Shown here: positions 24,084 to 34,589 of the stretch, piece by piece
How positions within the stretch are numbered: position 1 is the first letter of the stretch
How the letters are laid out: the number at the start of each line of letters is the position of its first letter
From: Cryptomeria japonica
Taxonomy: Eukaryota > Streptophyta > Pinopsida > Cupressales > Cupressaceae
Reading direction: 5' to 3'
NCBI RefSeq assembly: GCF_030272615.1
Contig: NC_081407.1
Coordinates: 373,842,632-373,906,631, forward strand
Length of the DNA stretch: 64,000 nucleotides
The notes under the pieces: generated by a model
What the model saw: the letters and a program-made list of their open reading frames with translations, nothing else
Databases searched by the model: none
What the model was told of the DNA's origin: nothing
Position numbers and translations under genes: made by a program

Positions 24084-24119
24084 GACGTATGAAATGTCCT
24101 GGGTTGGACATCATACGTC
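24084..24119 (+). other. Inverted repeat (possible RNA hairpin) in the LINE 3' region
   Basis: GACGTATGAAATGTCC at 24084-24099 faces GGACATCATACGTC at 24106-24119 across a 6-base loop. The arms pair fully except for two extra bases in the left arm. It lies between RNase H and the third ORF. It is GC-richer than its surroundings, so the pairing is not merely an AT effect. Confidence 0.6.
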
Positions 24120-24369
24120 AGCTCTCCATCTCGATCAAATCTTCAATGACGGCTCCTTGCAAAGTCGAGGGGATGTTCCTTCACTAATTTGACAGATGAA
24201 GTACCCATAGATTGAGCTAAAGGTGGTGGTAATTATGACCTTGATCCTCAGAGATTGCATTCCTTGCTTCGTAACTATTCATCATTAAGTTGCTCATTAT
24301 GAAGCATTATAAGTGAAAGTTCTATTTAGAATGCCTAGCTGGTTTTTTGGTCATTTCTCAGTTTGAGCT

Positions 24370-25011
24370 ATGATGGATACCCCTCTTAGGCTGCTAGGGT
24401 TAAAACGCCAGATGGCCTTTGTGGGTGAGATCAAGGAAGAAAGAGTGAAGGGCATTCTTACCCAATGGAACCCTCTAGTCTCTGGAGCTATAATGAAATT
24501 TCTAGGGAATGACTTCATCATGAATGAGGACTAGACCAGAGCAAACCCTGACATTGCAGCTATGTTTTTAGCCCTTGCAATGCATTTTGAGAAAGATAGG
24601 GATATTGTGGTGAAGTTGTGCAAGAAGGTCTTCATAAAAGACATCCTTGGTGAATTGGAAAGGGTAGTGATCAACATAGATGAGGAGCTTACGACTCCCA
24701 AACCTCAAGATTATGGTATTCTTATTAGAATGAATAACCTAGTGCCTCGCTTCCCCATTCTGGTGATCAATGACCCGGTGGCCTTCGAAGCTCTTCGCCC
24801 TGTTAGAAGAAGAAACTTCAATTTCCTCTCGTGGATTCTTCAAGTCAAAAAACCTCCCTAGGAGAAATGGCTGATTAACTATCTGGAGGCGAAGAATATC
24901 ACGATTATCCCTAATAATATGCCCATCCCATGCTCCCCTGTTGGACCTTCAACAACAACTCTAGAGAGCTCTGGCTCCAAGCCTCCTCATAGGCCAGGCA
25001 AGAAGGGTTGA
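24370..25011 (+). pseudogene. Third ORF of the LINE, unknown function, two stop codons
   Basis: One frame runs from the ATG at 24370 to the TGA at 25009-25011, about 213 codons, with only two interruptions, both TAG (24532 and 24859). The protein starts MMDTPLRLLGLKRQ, has an acidic/basic helical-looking middle with LVPRFPILVINDPVAFEAL, and ends in a Ser/Pro/Lys-rich tail. I do not recognise the family. Its position 1.2 kb after RNase H and the few lesions suggest it was coding when the element was active. It could be a captured gene fragment or an element-specific accessory protein. Confidence 0.5.
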
Positions 25012-26133
25012 AGCTCCTTATGGTTGGCATGCATCTAGGTTTCTGCATTACGGGTTCCTTTTGTGTAGCTTGATCATTTTTGGTGGCTTGCCTTTTGTCT
25101 TCGAGGCACTCCTTTTTGTTCTTAGAAGTAACAGACCAAATACATATGGTTGTATTTATGCAGCTTAGAGATCTTTGTTTATGTTTTATTAAAATCGATC
25201 TATATGTGAACTTCAGGCTTTAACGCCTCTTATTGCCATAATATAGACTCATATATATTGACTATATATAGGCATACATCTATATATCCATATATATATA
25301 TATATATAGATATATGCATATATGCTCATATATATACTTTATTGTTTGCTTGTCAGTTAGGCTTTTTAGATTTTTGGGCTTAGTTATTAATATCAATCTT
25401 CATCCTTCTGGCATATTCAGTTCTTTCTTAGTGATCTCCAGTATAAGCTCCTTAGGACTGAGGCCACTAGAAGATTTTTTTCATTTTCAAGTCATACAAT
25501 TTAGGCATGGATGGAACTCTGTTTGAACCAAATTCTATGATGGATAGTAGCTCCCCAGGTTATCTGCGTAGATCTATTATGGGAGTTTACTTCTTGAGCT
25601 TCCCCATAAATCTACGATGGATCTTGAACATTGACCTTTCATTATGTTTTCTAGAAATTCTATGGTTGATACCTTGAGTTTTTGCGTTAACAGGAGGACC
25701 ATCCGACAGGTATGATCATATTGTGTTATTTAGATTAGAAGATGATCTTTGCTCATTTTTTCTAACATTTTTGGTAGGAAACGCAGCAAGTATATGTGCA
25801 ACTTAGGGGCAGGGCCTACTTCACCTTGGTATCTCAGGTAAAGAATGATTTCCGCTCACAAGAAGAAGGGTCTCCCCATTGGCAGATTGCTGCTCTATTT
25901 CACAGGAAGGTTTCTTATAAGACTATCTTGGACAAGGTTCCACTATCAGACCATTATTGTAATTCAAATTTTATTTTTCTTCTGATCCTTACAGGATTTG
26001 GGCTAGACTTGAGGTTTTCTTTCCTCCATTCTTTCCTATCGGTGCCCACACTGAATGGAGGTGTATTTGTAACTATTTTTTAAATTAATAAAATTCTTGG
26101 CCTTGGCCTTTTATCAATCAAAATAACAAAAAT

Positions 26134-26156
26134 AAAATAAAATATTAATACAATTA
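26134..26156. repeat. Target site duplication, right copy, of the LINE
   Basis: This is an exact 23-base copy of 16958-16980, directly after the A-rich 3' end of the LINE. Confidence 0.85.
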
Positions 26157-27015
26157 ACTAATGTTTGTAATAAATATTAAAAAATAATAAATTTCATTTT
26201 TTCCACATGAGATTGTTTCAATAGCTTAACATTATTTAGCGACATTTTAGATCTCACATATAAACATTTATGAACTTGTAATCAATTTTTTTTTGAAATT
26301 TTAAAACATTCCTCAATATTTTCTTTTTTGAATTTATATTATTGTAGAAATGATAAACAAAAGATTTATATGTATTTATAAATATGATATAATTTTATAT
26401 TATTTGTGTTTATGTTTTTTTTATCTTATTTAATAAGATCGTTAATTTAAAATTAGCTAATTAGTAATTTTTAAGTTGCTGAATATATATTAAATATTTG
26501 TAATTAATTATAAATTATATTTAAAAATAAGTAAATTGGATAATAATTTCATATGTTGATTCCATTGCAAAATCAATTTATTTAAAATATTTATCATACA
26601 ATTTCTTCAATTTCCTCTTTGTTAAGAATTCATTTATGTAAATTTAATTCTCAAGTGAAATGAACTTTGTGCTTTTAATCATACTAATACTTAATTCAAT
26701 GTGATTTTCAATTTATAATTTTGATAATTGATATACTACTTGAAAAAAATTATACAAAATTTGAACAAAACCTTATACTTACTAAAACACAAGATTAAAA
26801 CTAGATAAGTTTATATTAAGAAAACATTATGTAAAAATGTCATAGACATCAAATCAAATCTAAACATGCCCATGTTTATGCAATGAAAATAAAAAAAATA
26901 AATCAAATTTAATATGAAATTAAATCACCTAAATGGAAACAAGTTCATGTTGTCAGCATTGTTTATTATTGGCTTTTTGTTTTTCTTTCACTGAGCTCGT
27001 AGTGTTGCAACTAGT
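26157..27015. other. AT-rich spacer
   Basis: Very AT-rich sequence lies between the two LINEs. It continues the target into which the first LINE inserted. I see no domain, LTR terminus or other supported feature. Confidence 0.4.
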
Positions 27016-29280
27016 ATACTTTTTTTTTAAAAGGCAAAAAGGCTAGAGGCCTATATGATATATTTTATTAATATTAAAAGGTAGTTTATACATAAGATGA
27101 GATGAACCATTTGGAAGCATATGATCATCCCATATGGATAGACAAATTATTAGAAAAGATGGGAATTGTTCATCCCTCATAAAATAATCTTCTTGGGCAA
27201 GAAAGTCACTTTTTGACTTTTCAAAGACAGGTGACATGGCCTTTTTTCTAGATCACTAAGGCCATTTAGATTTTTCATCAATGGATAGAGCTCCATCGAT
27301 GAGCCTTAGAATGTGCGGTTGCACAGAGGTCCACCGTGGCGCCATCGCTAGATCATGGGGACACTAAGACTGTCATAACAATAGAAGAAATATCAACAAA
27401 ATACACCTGGAATTACACATTACCTGAATCAACATCCTTTTCATATACCTTTTTCCTTCACTGGATCATTGAAAGCTCGAAAAGGCTACATTGGTAGAAT
27501 AAGCTTCAACAAAGACAGACAAACCTCATGAGCCTAGGGTCACCGCTGGATCGTCGAAACCATTTAGACGTTCCAACAATCACTGAAGTTCTACTAATGC
27601 ATCTACTAAAATGGGCCCAATGTCCACATAGTCTTTTCTTCATCTTTCCTCAAATTGTTGGGACATAGACAAGGTTCCATCAACAGAACATGTCATCAAT
27701 CTTTCCTTGCTATTGTTAGATTGTCAAGGCACCAAAATAGTTCTCTCAATAATAGAAGCCTTATCGAAGTGTCTTATCAGTCGATAAAGTCACTTTTTGA
27801 CTTTTCAAAGATAAGTGACATGCTCTTTTTGTTGGGTCATCAAGACCATTTAGGTATTTCATCAATCAATAGAGCTCCATTGATAAGCCCTAGATAGTTC
27901 TCAAAGGTCCACTATGACACCATCACTAAATCACAGGAATACTAGGACCATCCCAGTGATAGAAGAAATCTTAATGAAAGACACTTGGCATTACATATTA
28001 CCTGAATCAACATCCTTGCCATTTATCCTTTTCCTTTGTTGGATCACTAAAAGCTTGAAAGTGTTGCATCAATAAAACAAGCTTCAATTAAAACAGATAC
28101 TCCTCATGACCCTAGGGTCATCACTAGATCGTCAAGATCACTTAGATGTGCCAACAATCACTAAAGTTTCATTGTTGCATATTCTAAAGTGGGCCCAATG
28201 TCCACATGGTCTTTTCTTCATCTTTTGCTAGATCATTGGGACATAGAGAAGGTTCCATTGATAGAACAAGTCCCGTTCATAGAACATGTCATCAATCTTC
28301 CCTTGCTATCACTAGATCGTGGGGACACCAAAAGAGTTCCCTCGATAACGAAAGCCTCAACAAAGTGCTAAGTGAAGAATCCATGCAGGATGAATCCTTT
28401 GTATTTCTAGATCATGGAGGCCTCCAAAAGGTTCTAGTAATGAATAACATCTAGTGATATGCATGGAAAGATCAAACTCACCATCTACATAGACATTTCT
28501 TCCCTTCATTGGTGGATCACTAGAGCTCAGAAGGGCCTTCTTTGATGGGTTGAATTCCAATGATATGCATTTCTCTGTGGGTTGTTGCCACATCAACATC
28601 ATTGGGTTGTTGGATCCTTGGAAGGAATGTTTTCTTTAATGATAATGACATGGGTTGATAGGAGTAATCATGATGCTGCATGAAAATTATTTAAAAGTGA
28701 TTGGTCTGCCAAGTGGCTAGCTAGTCAAGCCTGAAATTATAGGTCATATTTTAATTTTGTCTTTAAAGTTGATAATGTTTTAGACCTTTCGAAAGGCCTT
28801 GAAGTTCTCATGAGTGTTAGAAACCTAAAAATTCTTCAATAGGTCATGCCCTAGGTTCACTAATCATTTTGCTAGCTTATTTCATTCCTTGTAATTATGA
28901 AGAAGTTTGTATGCTTCAGACCGGTCAAGGATGCACCATTGGAGGACTAGTTCTCGATAAGCTAGCAAAGAGAGAGGAATTGTATAGAATTGGCTAGCCA
29001 AAAAAAGATATCCCAATCATTATTTGTATGTGCAATGTGTCATTTCAATTTAACTTGATAAATGATCGACACTTTTGACTAAATGGGAAGTTTAAGAATA
29101 AATGATTGATATCTTCTAATTGATACCCACATACGACACATTTGAATGGATCTTCTATGCACATCTTTGTGAGTCTTGAATTGGTTATAATTTTATTTTT
29201 AAGAACTAACTAGGAGAAACAACCCACCTTTGGAAGGATCATTTTTCTCCAACAAAAAGAAAAGGCTCTTTGAATTGCTA
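27016..29280 (-). mobile_element. LINE 3'-end fragment, minus strand
   Basis: A T run at 27018-27028 on the plus strand is the reversed poly(A)-like tail. At the other end the minus strand translates RKMILPKVGCFSWL near 29220-29260 and CVVCGYQLEDINHLF near 29100-29155. These are the C-terminal zinc-binding (RVT) region of L1-type ORF2. No RNase H follows. Reverse transcriptase is absent because a Gypsy LTR begins at 29281. Several stops are present. Most of the fragment is a repetitive 3' region. Confidence 0.65.
27205..28372. repeat. Two-copy tandem repeat of about 584 bp
   Basis: The unit starts with 'gtcactttttgacttttc' at 27205 and again at 27789. The two copies align along their length with moderate divergence. 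Inside each unit a shorter module of roughly 100-150 bases recurs, marked by 'ctagatcntngggacac' and followed by a 'ttccatcgataga'-like block. The array lies in the 3' region of the minus-strand LINE fragment. Confidence 0.75.
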
Positions 29281-30070
29281 TGATGCAAGAGCATCCCTGG
29301 TTCATAGCAATTTTGCATCAACCAAAAACATTTTCCTTTTTGTTTTGCTTTGTGTTTGTAGTTTCAACATTTCTTTCTGTGTGTCCCGATTTTGGCTCAC
29401 TGGATCCTGTGGAGTTGGATTCTACTTGAAGACTTGATCATCTTTCTTATTTCCAAACCGCATCACATTTGGATCATTTTCTGGCAAGTTATCACTAACG
29501 GTTTCCTTGACAGTTCCTGTTACCGATTGTTTGGACCTATTTTTGGTGATCTATCGAAACCCCTTCCGAAGCTTGTAGAGCCTTAGGCATTGATTCTGAT
29601 ATTTCTTGGTGTGTGGCTGACCTTTTCCCGCGATCTACACTTCATCCTTTGGATTTTCCAGAGGAATCTCTTGGCGGAGGTCGACCTTGTTGATTTTACA
29701 CGTTAGGTCTTGTTCTTCGCGTTTTTCTCTTTTTGGGCCGACCGGATCCCCTTGGATCGTATATATAATTGTAATTGTGCATTAGAATGCAATGATCAAA
29801 CAATCAAGTAGTTAGACTGAGCATAGAAGATAGATCTTAAGATTGAAGGTCCTGGTTGTGACCTATTATGTACTTTGAGCATGTTTTAGTAGGCCTGTGA
29901 GCCAGTTTATGTAACCCGGTTGTTACCGGTCGGTTGTAATCAGTTTTCATGAAATAAAACAATCCGTTATGCATTGCCTCCATCATATCTTTTTGTTTTC
30001 GTTGTGTTTACTCTTGTTGATTGGTTTGGATTGATCTCTTTGAGGTCCCTCCTAACCAGTGACTACTTCA
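29281..30070 (+). mobile_element. 5' LTR of a Ty3/Gypsy element
   Basis: It runs from TGATGCAAGAGCATCC to GACTACTTCA, 790 bp. The start is supported by the matching segment at 54673 (TGATGTAGGAGCATCC). The end is supported by the primer binding site two bases further on. A TATA-like stretch occurs at about 29761-29766. The LTR inserted into the LINE fragment at 27016-29280. Confidence 0.7.
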
Positions 30071-30072
30071 AG

Positions 30073-30084
30073 TGGTATCAGAGC
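30073..30084 (+). promoter_or_regulatory. Primer binding site of the Gypsy element
   Basis: TGGTATCAGAGC, complementary to initiator tRNA-Met, lies two bases after the LTR end at 30070. Confidence 0.85.
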
Positions 30085-30369
30085 GTGTCTTCATTCTAGA
30101 GGTTGCATGTCCTGAGATTTTGTTGTAGGGTGGCAGATTGTGGATCTGACTTGCAACTACAAAGGACTGGCGTAAACAATGGTGTGAAGAGGAACCAGGA
30201 ATGGTGGAGCACATGGGAATGCAAACCCTGTTGTGATGGAAATGTTACGAGGGATAGTAGCCTGGTTGGAAGCCAAGGAGACAACCCAGAGCAGAGGCTG
30301 ACACATCGAAGATGTAAGTGAAGGTGAAGGAGAAGAAGCCTCGGTTGAACAAATAAACCCACCGACGGT

Positions 30370-31210
30370 TGATCTGGTTGAGGAAAGTTTTTTGAGGGTT
30401 TTGAGTAGGGAGAATACTGAACCTCATTTTACCCCATCGGAATATGATGGGAAGTTATTCAAATGAATTGATGGATTGGATCTCAGAAATGGAGAAATAC
30501 TTTGATTTTGAAAACACTGCAGAAGAAAGGAAGGTGAAATATGCCTATACCGAGTTGAAAGATCATGCATCTCTTTGGTGGGAACATTTGCAAGTTGATA
30601 GACAAAGAAGAGGTAAAGAGAAGATTAAGACATGGGATCGGATGATTGCTAAGTTGAAGTCAAATTTTATGCTAGATGATTATCAAGTGAATCTGTTCTA
30701 GAAGTTGCAAAATTTGAGACAAAAGGAATCTAGTGTGAAGGAATACACCAAAGCATTTTACACGTTGAATATCAGATCCAGACATGATGATGAAGTTGAA
30801 CAAGTTGCAAGATATTTGAATGGATTGTGGGTGTTTATACAAGATGAACTCAGTTTGATCAAATTAGAGAGTGTAGAAGAGGCTTACTAGTATTTCCCTA
30901 AAGGGAGAAGAGAAAATAAACAAAAGACATGAGCAAAGGCAAAGAGGCAGAGGTGGAAGGTTTACCGAAGGAAGATTTCAAGGAGGAAGAGGATATACCA
31001 GAGGTAGAACCTATACAAATCAGAGAAAGGACAAGGAAGTAAGCAAAGAAGGTAATTCATACCGAAAAGATGATAAAAATTTCTACCGGAGGAGAGAACC
31101 AGATGGCTACTGGAATGAGAATTTTGGAAGACCAGACAAGAGAACATTTCGAGGAACTTGCTTTAAGTGTGGAGGAGAATGACATTTCTGCTTTCAAGTG
31201 TAAGAAGACA
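30370..31210 (+). pseudogene. Gypsy gag, broken
   Basis: The frame includes TPSEYDG, WISEMEKYFDFE, ASLWWEHL and DRMIAKLKSNFM, the usual features of the plant Gypsy capsid domain (Retrotrans_gag). It continues with KEYTKAFYTL and then a basic region. A zinc-knuckle remnant (CFKCGGE, stop, HFCF) is at 31159-31194. Stops occur after NLF (30701) and after EEAY (30890). One stop falls inside the knuckle where Trp would be expected. Confidence 0.75.
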
Positions 31211-31339
31211 GAGAATACCAGAAGAGCAACAGTGGTGGAAGAAAACCCCACCAGATCAGACAATAAACAGGAAGATGGAGAATTGTTGATGATGAGGAGA
31301 GCTTTGTGTCATACTGGGATAGATGAGGAGCCCTTGCAG

Positions 31340-33295
31340 AGGAAGAATTTGTTCAAGACCAGATGTAAGGTATCCGATAAGTGTTTTAAAGTTTTTATTG
31401 ATAGTGGTAGTTCAGATAATCTTGTTTCAGAAGAGATGGTGAATAAGTTGAGCTTGGAGAGATTGAAACACCCTAAACCTTATCAGATGGCATGGATTAA
31501 GGATCAACATAAGTTGTTAGTAAGTGAGAAATGTTTGGTGAAATTGAAAATCTGGGAATTATCATGATGAAGTCTTGTGTGATATTATGCCTATGGATAT
31601 TTGTCATCTTTTGTTGGGTAGACCTTGGTAGTTTGATAGACAGGCAGTACATGATGGGAGGAAGAATCTATACACTATTATGGTCAATGGGATGAAGCAA
31701 ACCTTGTTGCCCTTGGAGGAACCTTTGAAGAATGAAGTCTGTACGAATGCTAGAATCTATTTGGTAGATGGAAGGAAATTATTGGATGGATTGAGACATG
31801 AGAATGTGTGTTTTGCCTTAATTCCTAAGAAGACTGAGAATCTAGAGCATGAAGAGGAACAATCAGAAGAGAAAATATTTGCTGACAAAATATGAAGATA
31901 TCATTTCAAATAATGTACTTGATGGATTGCCACCTGTGAGAAGTATCAGTCATTGCATGAACCTGGTTCTCGGAGCTAGTTTGCCTAACAAAGATGCACA
32001 TCAGATGACACCGATAGAGAATGAAGAATGGAATAGACAAGTGCATGAGCTGTTGAAGAAAGGTTTGATAAGGGAAAGTCTAAGCCCTTGTGCAGTACCA
32101 ACAATATTAGCATCGAAGAAGAATGGAGAGTGGAGAATGTGTACTGATTATAGAGCAATAAACAAGATCACAGTGAAATACCAGTTTCCTTTGCCTAGGA
32201 TGGATGACATAATGGATTGTTTGAGTGGAGCCAAATACTTTACAAAGATAGATTTGAAGAGTGGATATCATCAGATCAGGATCAAAGAAGGAGATGAGTG
32301 GAAGACAACATTCAAGACAAATGAAGGACTGTATGAATGAGGTATTGAAGAAATTCTTGGGTAAGTTTGTTATTGTATATTTGGATGACATTCTGATTTT
32401 TAGTAAGACAAAAGAGGAGAACTTGTTGCATTTAAGATAAGTTTTGCAGAGGTTGAGAGAAGAAAAGTTGTTGATAAATATTAAGAAGTGTAATTTCATG
32501 AAGGATGAATTAGTCTATTTGGGATTTGTGATATCTAAGGATGATTTGAAGATGGACCTTGAGAAAGTAAAAGCAATTGTTGAGTGGCCTACACCAGAAA
32601 GCATTGGAGAGGTAAGATTATTTCATGGATTGGCTAGTTTTTACCGGAAGTTCATCAAAAATTTCAGTTCAGTTTGTAACCCTATGACTAAGATCATGAA
32701 GGGAGATCTGAAGGAACTCAAGTGGACCACCGGAGAAAACAAAAGTTTTGAACTATTGAAGCAGAAAGTGTTTAAGTAACCTATGTTAGCTTTACCGGAT
32801 TTCAATAAAGTATTTCAAGTGGATTGTGATACAAGTGGAACAACAATAGGAGCAATCTTGAGTCAGGAAGGGAGATCAGTAGCTTATTTTAGTGAGAAAT
32901 TGAATGATGCCTGGAGGAGATATTCAGTATATGATCAAGAGTTTTATGCCATAGTTCAAGTCTTGAAGAAGTGGAGACATTACCTGTTGCCTAAGGAGTT
33001 TATTTTGTATATAGATCATCAAGCTTTGCAGTATTTAAACAGTCAGAGTAAGTTGAATCAGAGACATATGAGATGGGTAGAATTATTGCAGAGTTACACC
33101 TTTGTGTTGAAGCATAGAAGTGGAAAATCTAACAAAGTTGTTGATGCATTGAGTAGGAGAAGGAATTTTTTGTCAAAGATGAGAGTGACAATATTAGGAT
33201 TTGAGGAATTGAAAACCTTGTATGATGATGACCCGGATTTTGCAGAACCTTGGAAAGCATGTAGAGAACTAGTCATGGTAGATAGAAGCAAGTGA
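31340..33295 (+). pseudogene. Gypsy pol first part: protease, reverse transcriptase, RNase H
   Basis: Protease motif VFIDSGSSDNLVS is at about 31390-31428. Reverse transcriptase has [50 protein letters not shown] and YLDD (32378-32389). The segment with the PFGL motif that normally follows GLYEW is deleted at about 32336. RNase H follows with FQVDCDTSG, VYDQEFYAI and IDHQAL. Stops and the deletion make it inactive. The frame is then cut at 33307 by the 20-kb insertion and resumes at 53310. Confidence 0.85.
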
Positions 33296-33302
33296 CTGGA
33301 TT

Positions 33303-33307
33303 ACTTC
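33303..33307. repeat. Target site duplication ACTTC, left copy
   Basis: ACTTC directly precedes the left LTR of the 20-kb element. The same five bases follow the right LTR at 53310-53314, as integrase insertion produces. Confidence 0.9.
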
Positions 33308-34069
33308 TGTTTATGGTAAAAATGGAAACAACAATATTGAAAGACTTAATAGATTCAACCACAAAACCCTAGCCTAACAACAACAAAGATCCACCATAAC
33401 ATATGAAGATTACCGGAGACAATGCAAATCAATGAAATCACAAAGTTTATACCATCACATGTCCAATAGGGTTTGGATCTCCATTGATCTTGCTTGATAT
33501 ATTTGCTCTCAGATTTTATGTGTGCACAAGAGCTCAACAAAGAACAAAAATGTGGTTGCAAGTAGGCTTGATCGCATATGAAAGTTCGAATGCTAGAATG
33601 CTTGAAAGATTGATTAGGGTTGATAATGAAGGAAGCATCTCCTTATATAGAAGACACTATAAGATATGGAGGGATAAGATTGAGTGGTGTAAAAGATAAA
33701 TGGTTGGTTAGGATTAGAGGGTAGGTAGAGAAAATATGAAAATAGTGAGAGGGTAGGTAATGTAGGAATTAAGAGATGAATGACATGTGTCATGGGTAGA
33801 AAAGGATAATGAATTAATTAAATAAATGAAGATTTATTTAATTAATAGAGGAAGTAGGATAATTAAATAAATAAAATATTTATTTAATTTAGGAAAAGGA
33901 CAATTTAAATAAATAAAAGTATTTATTTAAATGAGAAATAAGGCTAGAAGAGGATAAATGAATTAATTAAATAAATAAAGATTTATTTAATTAATAGAAT
34001 AATTAGGCTAAAATAATTAAATAAATAAAATATTTGTTTAATTAGATAGGACAATTTTAGGTGTCTACA
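33308..34069 (-). mobile_element. 3' LTR of the Tat-like element
   Basis: It runs from TGTTTATGG to GTGTCTACA in plus orientation, 762 bp. The half near 34069 contains five consecutive AT-rich hairpins. The adjacent purine tract at 34070-34085 on the minus strand shows that this is the 3' LTR. Confidence 0.9.
33813..34044. repeat. Ladder of five AT-rich hairpins in the LTR
   Basis: The inverted repeats are at 33813-33846 (15-base arms, loop GAAG), 33861-33889 (13-base arms, loop AAA), 33903-33932 (13-base arms, loop AAAG), 33962-33995 (15-base arms, loop AAAG) and 34014-34044 (14-base arms, one mismatch, loop AAA). All arms are variants of ATTAATTAAATAAAT. The array is also present in the other LTR at about 53053-53284, with a few arm mismatches. 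Confidence 0.85.
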
Positions 34070-34085
34070 TTTTGCCCCTCTTTGA
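34070..34085 (-). other. Polypurine tract of the Tat-like element
   Basis: On the minus strand this reads TCAAAGAGGGGCAAAA directly before the 3' LTR start TGTAGACACC. It is the expected plus-strand primer site and confirms orientation. Confidence 0.75.
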
Positions 34086-34115
34086 GACAATGCAGCTTGT
34101 CGCATTGTTTCAAAG
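34080..34115 (-). other. Hairpin overlapping the polypurine tract
   Basis: CTTTGAGACAATGC (34080-34093) and GCATTGTTTCAAAG (34102-34115) pair over 14 bases with a single mismatch around an 8-base loop. One arm overlaps the end of the purine tract. Confidence 0.7.
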
Positions 34116-34589
34116 AAGATAAGATAAACTGATACAAAGTTGCCCCAAGATGGGAATGATATGCCCCCTCGAGATATTGGATGAAAATGTCGGAAAAGAT
34201 CGCATATAATCTCTTGATAAGAAAGAAAGGCTAGAAAGGACTGACAAGATAAGATAGAGTGACAAAGTCATCAGATAAAGAAGACTAACTCGAGAGATTA
34301 GGGCTAGGGTAGTCTATAAGATAGACTACGAGGGAAAACATCCTCATTGTCATCCACACACCTAAGAGATCAAAGTGCAGAGAGATCATAGAGTAGTCAG
34401 AAGCAATGACATTGGTGCATGGATTTGATCACGTTCATCGATATCAGAGGCCAATAGATGCAGGAGAGCTGGTAAGTACCACAAAACTCCCTTGTACTTT
34501 GCTGCATTAATTGTTGTCATAAATGCATGTTAGGTAGTGTAATAAATGTGCATTAGGTAGATTGCAAAATATGTCAAGCAAGGGGAAAA

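Larger units (their letters stand above)
16981..26133 (+). mobile_element. L1-type LINE with RNase H, decayed, with target site duplications
   Basis: A 9.15-kb insertion lies between perfect 23-bp duplications. In order it contains an ORF1 with a Gag-like domain, then an ORF2 with endonuclease, reverse transcriptase, a zinc-binding region and RNase H. A further 2.9 kb holds AT microsatellites, a hairpin and a third ORF. It ends in an A-rich stretch (26121-26133) after 'ttatcaatcaaaataac'. Terminal RNase H is typical of one plant L1 branch. The 5' end begins only about 17 bases before ORF1, so it may be slightly truncated. Stop codons and frameshifts in all ORFs show it is inactive. Confidence 0.85.
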
